From positions 1 to 13,915 of the forward strand of contig CAZQCI010000054.1 of NCBI GenBank assembly GCA_964592255.1: a stretch of 13,915 nucleotides of DNA. Direction: 5' to 3'. The notes beneath the pieces are model-generated. The model ran no database searches. It had not been told where the DNA came from and was given only the letters and a program-made list of their open reading frames with translations. Shown piece after piece: positions 12,036-13,915 of this stretch. Position 1 is the stretch's first letter. Every line of letters begins with the position of its first letter. This DNA is from CAZQCI01 sp964592255. GTDB taxonomy: Bacteria > UBA10199 > SBBF01. The position numbers and the translations under genes are program-made.

Positions 12036-12928
12036 GAAGGGGTAATGGTGGTTTTTTTTAGTGGGTTTATTTTTAAACGATACAACAATAGGCCTAGGGT
12101 TGCTAGGAGTACGATATAAGGAAAGAAGACGGTTTCGTTCATGCCAAAATGGATGAGCCATTTTTCTAATCCGCTATAGCTGAATGCGAGAAGTATAAAT
12201 AGATTGTTGATACCGTGAGATATAACTGCCGGCCAGAGACTTTGGTAATGCCACATCAGGTATCCGAAGAATAATCCTGTTAAACCATGAAATAAAATCG
12301 CTTCGGAAATTGTTAGCAGACTGTTAGCAATAAAATTATTTGGCAGGAGCCATAATGCATTTTTTTTGAATAAAATTAAATATCGCACCCCGATGGAAAT
12401 GATGTGGCTATGGGCAAAGCCAAAAACAAAGGCTGTGATGATGAGGGCTTTTGTTGCCCCTTTCATAACTGTTAATTGCTTTTGAAAATATCCTCGAAAC
12501 AAGATTTCTTCAGCGAGGGGCCCTAGGATACAAGTGGAAAAGATAAAGGGTAGAAGAAACGTTAGATTGTATGTTTGATAGGGAATGACATTTTGTTCCG
12601 GAATATTCATAATAAACTTGAGTGTGCTCAAAGCTAAAGATAACAAGAGTGCATCAATGCCCCATCTTAAGATTAAAGAAGTTCGTTTTTCGGATGGCCA
12701 CACAAAGAGTTGTTTTAGTGAAAAGGTATTGAACCCGAGCAGATAATAACCACAGAAGAGGTAGAAGAGACTTTCAATGCAAAGGCTGATCCATAATGTT
12801 GGAAAAGTAGTGAGCCGACCATAGTTTACACCAAGGGAAGATCCCATTATCAGAAGAACCCACCAAAAGATAAAAACAAGGCTAAAATGAAAAAGAAGAG
12901 AAGGTAGGGATTGGTGTTTTTGTTTCAT
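12032..12928 (-). CDS. CPBP-family intramembrane glutamic protease (CAAX protease-like)
   Basis: This 298-residue multi-pass inner-membrane protein carries all three CPBP/Abi motifs: EEILFR (E140, E141, R145), FGFAH (F169-H173) and HGINN (H238, N242). The glutamates and histidines form the intramembrane active site in characterised relatives such as Rce1. About eight hydrophobic segments are visible. A 25-residue loop-like insertion with KKNALW (about 188-193) separates motifs two and three. Bacterial members process or protect peptides or have unknown targets; the substrate here cannot be inferred. No strong Shine-Dalgarno precedes the ATG. A TTGACA box on minus at 12962-12967 has no good -10 partner. 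The gene ends in an ATGA overlap with the CPXCG gene, so they form an operon. The 89-bp gap upstream carries the third REP-like repeat. Confidence 0.85.
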   Translation of the reverse strand: MKQKHQSLPSLLFHFSLVFIFWWVLLIMGSSLGVNYGRLTTFPTLWISLCIESLFYLFCGYYLLGFNTFSLKQLFVWPSEKRTSLILRWGIDALLLSLALSTLKFIMNIPEQNVIPYQTYNLTFLLPFIFSTCILGPLAEEILFRGYFQKQLTVMKGATKALIITAFVFGFAHSHIISIGVRYLILFKKNALWLLPNNFIANSLLTISEAILFHGLTGLFFGYLMWHYQSLWPAVISHGINNLFILLAFSYSGLEKWLIHFGMNETVFFPYIVLLATLGLLLYRLKINPLKKTTITPS

Positions 12929-12989
12929 TCAGCCGCTATGCTGTTCAGAAATGCGGAGAGGTGTCAAGGGTATGAGAAGGCTTGTATTT

Positions 12990-13014
12990 TAAAAAGTATG
13001 TGGATTCTTTTTTA
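12990..13014 (+). repeat. REP-like hairpin repeat, third copy (diverged)
   Basis: TAAAAAGTATGTGG at 12990-13003 is identical over 14 bases to the arm and loop of the RAYT-flanking repeats. Its right arm differs but still pairs: TAAAAAG with CTTTTTTA (13007-13014), one extra A. It lies four bases after the stop of the minus-strand gene at 13018, the same position and orientation the right copy has relative to the outer-membrane protein gene. Confidence 0.55.
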
Positions 13015-13017
13015 TCT

Positions 13018-13449
13018 TTAAATCTTATTGCCGAGTTGGAATAGTTTCCAGTCGCATCGTGTAATGGTTATTAATCCTAGCAATGCGAGGATAAAAGGTG
13101 TCGCTGGATACTTCCAGGCTTTATAGAAAAATGGTAGTACCATAAGAGGAATCCCGAGGACGATGGGTGTTAAAAAATTAAAAAGAAACTCCCAATAAGA
13201 TGGTGGCGTTGCTGTGGGGCCAAATTTTTGTTCACGCATTTTCCGAAGAAAGGTGTAGCTGCCCCAAATAGATGTAACGCAAATTAAAGACCATAAAAGA
13301 AAGTCAGCCCATAAAACCCCAGTAGGCCAATGAGTCCATTGCGGACCGCAAATGAGTCCTAATAAAAGAAGAAAACATTCTAAAACTAATAAGAAAGTTT
13401 CCCGAATTTTTTGTTTAATTGCCCTGATTTGATTTCTATGACTTGTCAT
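13018..13449 (-). CDS. Four-helix membrane protein of unknown function
   Basis: I do not recognise this 143-residue protein. A basic N-terminus (RNQIRAIKQKIRE) is followed by hydrophobic segments at about 18-34, 46-68, 89-107 and 117-131, consistent with four transmembrane helices and both termini in the cytoplasm. There is a P/T-rich loop (FGPTATPPSYWEF) between helices two and three and no catalytic motif. The gene starts 14 bp inside the end of the upstream gene (13436-13906), and no clear Shine-Dalgarno precedes its ATG, so translational coupling is likely. The two are best seen as a functional pair. A REP-like hairpin follows its stop codon directly. The frame is well supported; function is unknown. 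Confidence 0.68.
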   Translation of the reverse strand: MTSHRNQIRAIKQKIRETFLLVLECFLLLLGLICGPQWTHWPTGVLWADFLLWSLICVTSIWGSYTFLRKMREQKFGPTATPPSYWEFLFNFLTPIVLGIPLMVLPFFYKAWKYPATPFILALLGLITITRCDWKLFQLGNKI

Positions 13450-13906
13450 TTGATATTTTTAATCCGATTCTGAGGGCGGCTACAATTAAATCATCAACTG
13501 TTTCCGAACTTTTCCATACATCCGGGCTGAAAGGAAGCCAAAGCCAAAAGCCTGGCATGTTGGCTCCGTGTTTCTCAAGGCGTGGAGCGTTTGTAGTGTT
13601 TTTAGAAGTGACAAGTTCTGCAAAAGAAAAGGAAGTGCCTAAAAAAGAAACAAGAGTTGTTTCTTTAGCGAGAAGCTCTTTTATTTCATTCCATGTCATT
13701 TTGCCATTTCTAGAAACATCCAGCAAAAATTCTCTTTCCGTTGCAATCTGGCCTTCTTTTGGAAGAGCTGGAAAAGTTAATTGAAGGCATAGATCTTCTG
13801 CTTCAACAGGAGAGTTCAAAGAAAAGGTTGGGGCTTGACGGTTTAAACGGATCCAACCGTTTTGAAAGTTATGTTTCTGTTTGAGAGAAGTAAACGTATT
13901 CTCCAT
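13436..13906 (-). CDS. Soluble protein of unknown function, 5' end near window edge
   Basis: This protein of at least 156 residues has no signal peptide, membrane segment or family motif that I recognise. It holds aromatic-rich stretches (GWIRLNRQAPTFSL, PGFWLWLPFSPDVW) and an EF-hand-like run DVSRNGKMTWNEI (about 63-75). In that run D, R/N, G and E fall near calcium-ligand spacing, but a standard loop would need more acidic ligands. The stated start is the ATG at 13904-13906, but the frame stays open for the last three codons to the window edge and no Shine-Dalgarno is visible in the nine bases available. The true start may lie outside. It overlaps the membrane-protein gene by 14 bp, which suggests an operon. 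Confidence 0.6.
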   Translation of the reverse strand: MENTFTSLKQKHNFQNGWIRLNRQAPTFSLNSPVEAEDLCLQLTFPALPKEGQIATEREFLLDVSRNGKMTWNEIKELLAKETTLVSFLGTSFSFAELVTSKNTTNAPRLEKHGANMPGFWLWLPFSPDVWKSSETVDDLIVAALRIGLKISNDKS

Positions 13907-13915
13907 CCCAGCTAG

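Noticed and set aside
12036..12161. N-terminal extension of the CPXCG protein
   Set aside because: The extra 42 codons lie inside the CPBP protease gene in another frame, and the family length and ATGA overlap point to the start at 12035.

Overview
The window comes from a diderm (Gram-negative type) bacterium. It encodes outer-membrane barrel proteins, an OmpA-type peptidoglycan-binding domain, a lipoprotein and several Sec signal peptides. The DNA is AT-rich by eye, and almost all genes lie on the minus strand; only the transposase, the aquaporin and the metalloprotease are on plus. I see no rRNA, tRNA, CRISPR array, phage module or plasmid replication gene. The mix (RAYT transposase, large YVTN propeller protein joined to an OmpA barrel, M43 lipoprotein, CPXCG protein, ATL-like protein) would fit an uncultured delta-proteobacterial or Bdellovibrio-like lineage. 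That placement is inference only.

Region by region: (1) 1-1150: an alkyltransferase-like (ATL/MGMT-fold) protein overlaps a small anchored protein of unknown role, and the pair is bracketed by two diverged copies of a 31-bp direct repeat. (2) 1156-2740: a small secreted protein with two similar units, then an HUH/Y1 RAYT transposase. The transposase is flanked by inverted copies of a 33-bp REP-like hairpin repeat, and a third copy lies at 12990. (3) 2727-4321: a solitary periplasmic solute-binding protein followed by an outer-membrane, possibly Tsx-like, barrel, probably one operon. (4) 4378-7128: one long open frame in which a seven-bladed YVTN propeller protein with a CARDB/DUF11-like domain and C-terminal membrane anchor runs without a stop into a second signal peptide, an outer-membrane barrel and an OmpA domain. 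(5) 7241-7308: a 68-bp REP/MITE-like palindromic repeat upstream of an aquaporin gene. (6) 8113-10560: an 815-residue protein of no family I recognise, divergent from a secreted M43 metalloprotease lipoprotein (10858-11832). The 297-bp gap between them carries a strong 18-bp inverted repeat. (7) 11853-13906: a CPXCG zinc-ribbon-like protein translationally coupled to a CPBP intramembrane protease, then two overlapping genes of unknown function, a four-helix membrane protein and a soluble protein running to the window edge.

The common theme is envelope biology. The strongest unexplained signals are the REP-like hairpin family tied to the RAYT gene, the propeller/OmpA in-frame join with an internal signal peptide, the orphan 815-residue protein with its palindromic divergent control region, and the paired direct repeats around the ATL module. 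No stretch of more than 300 bases lacks a gene.
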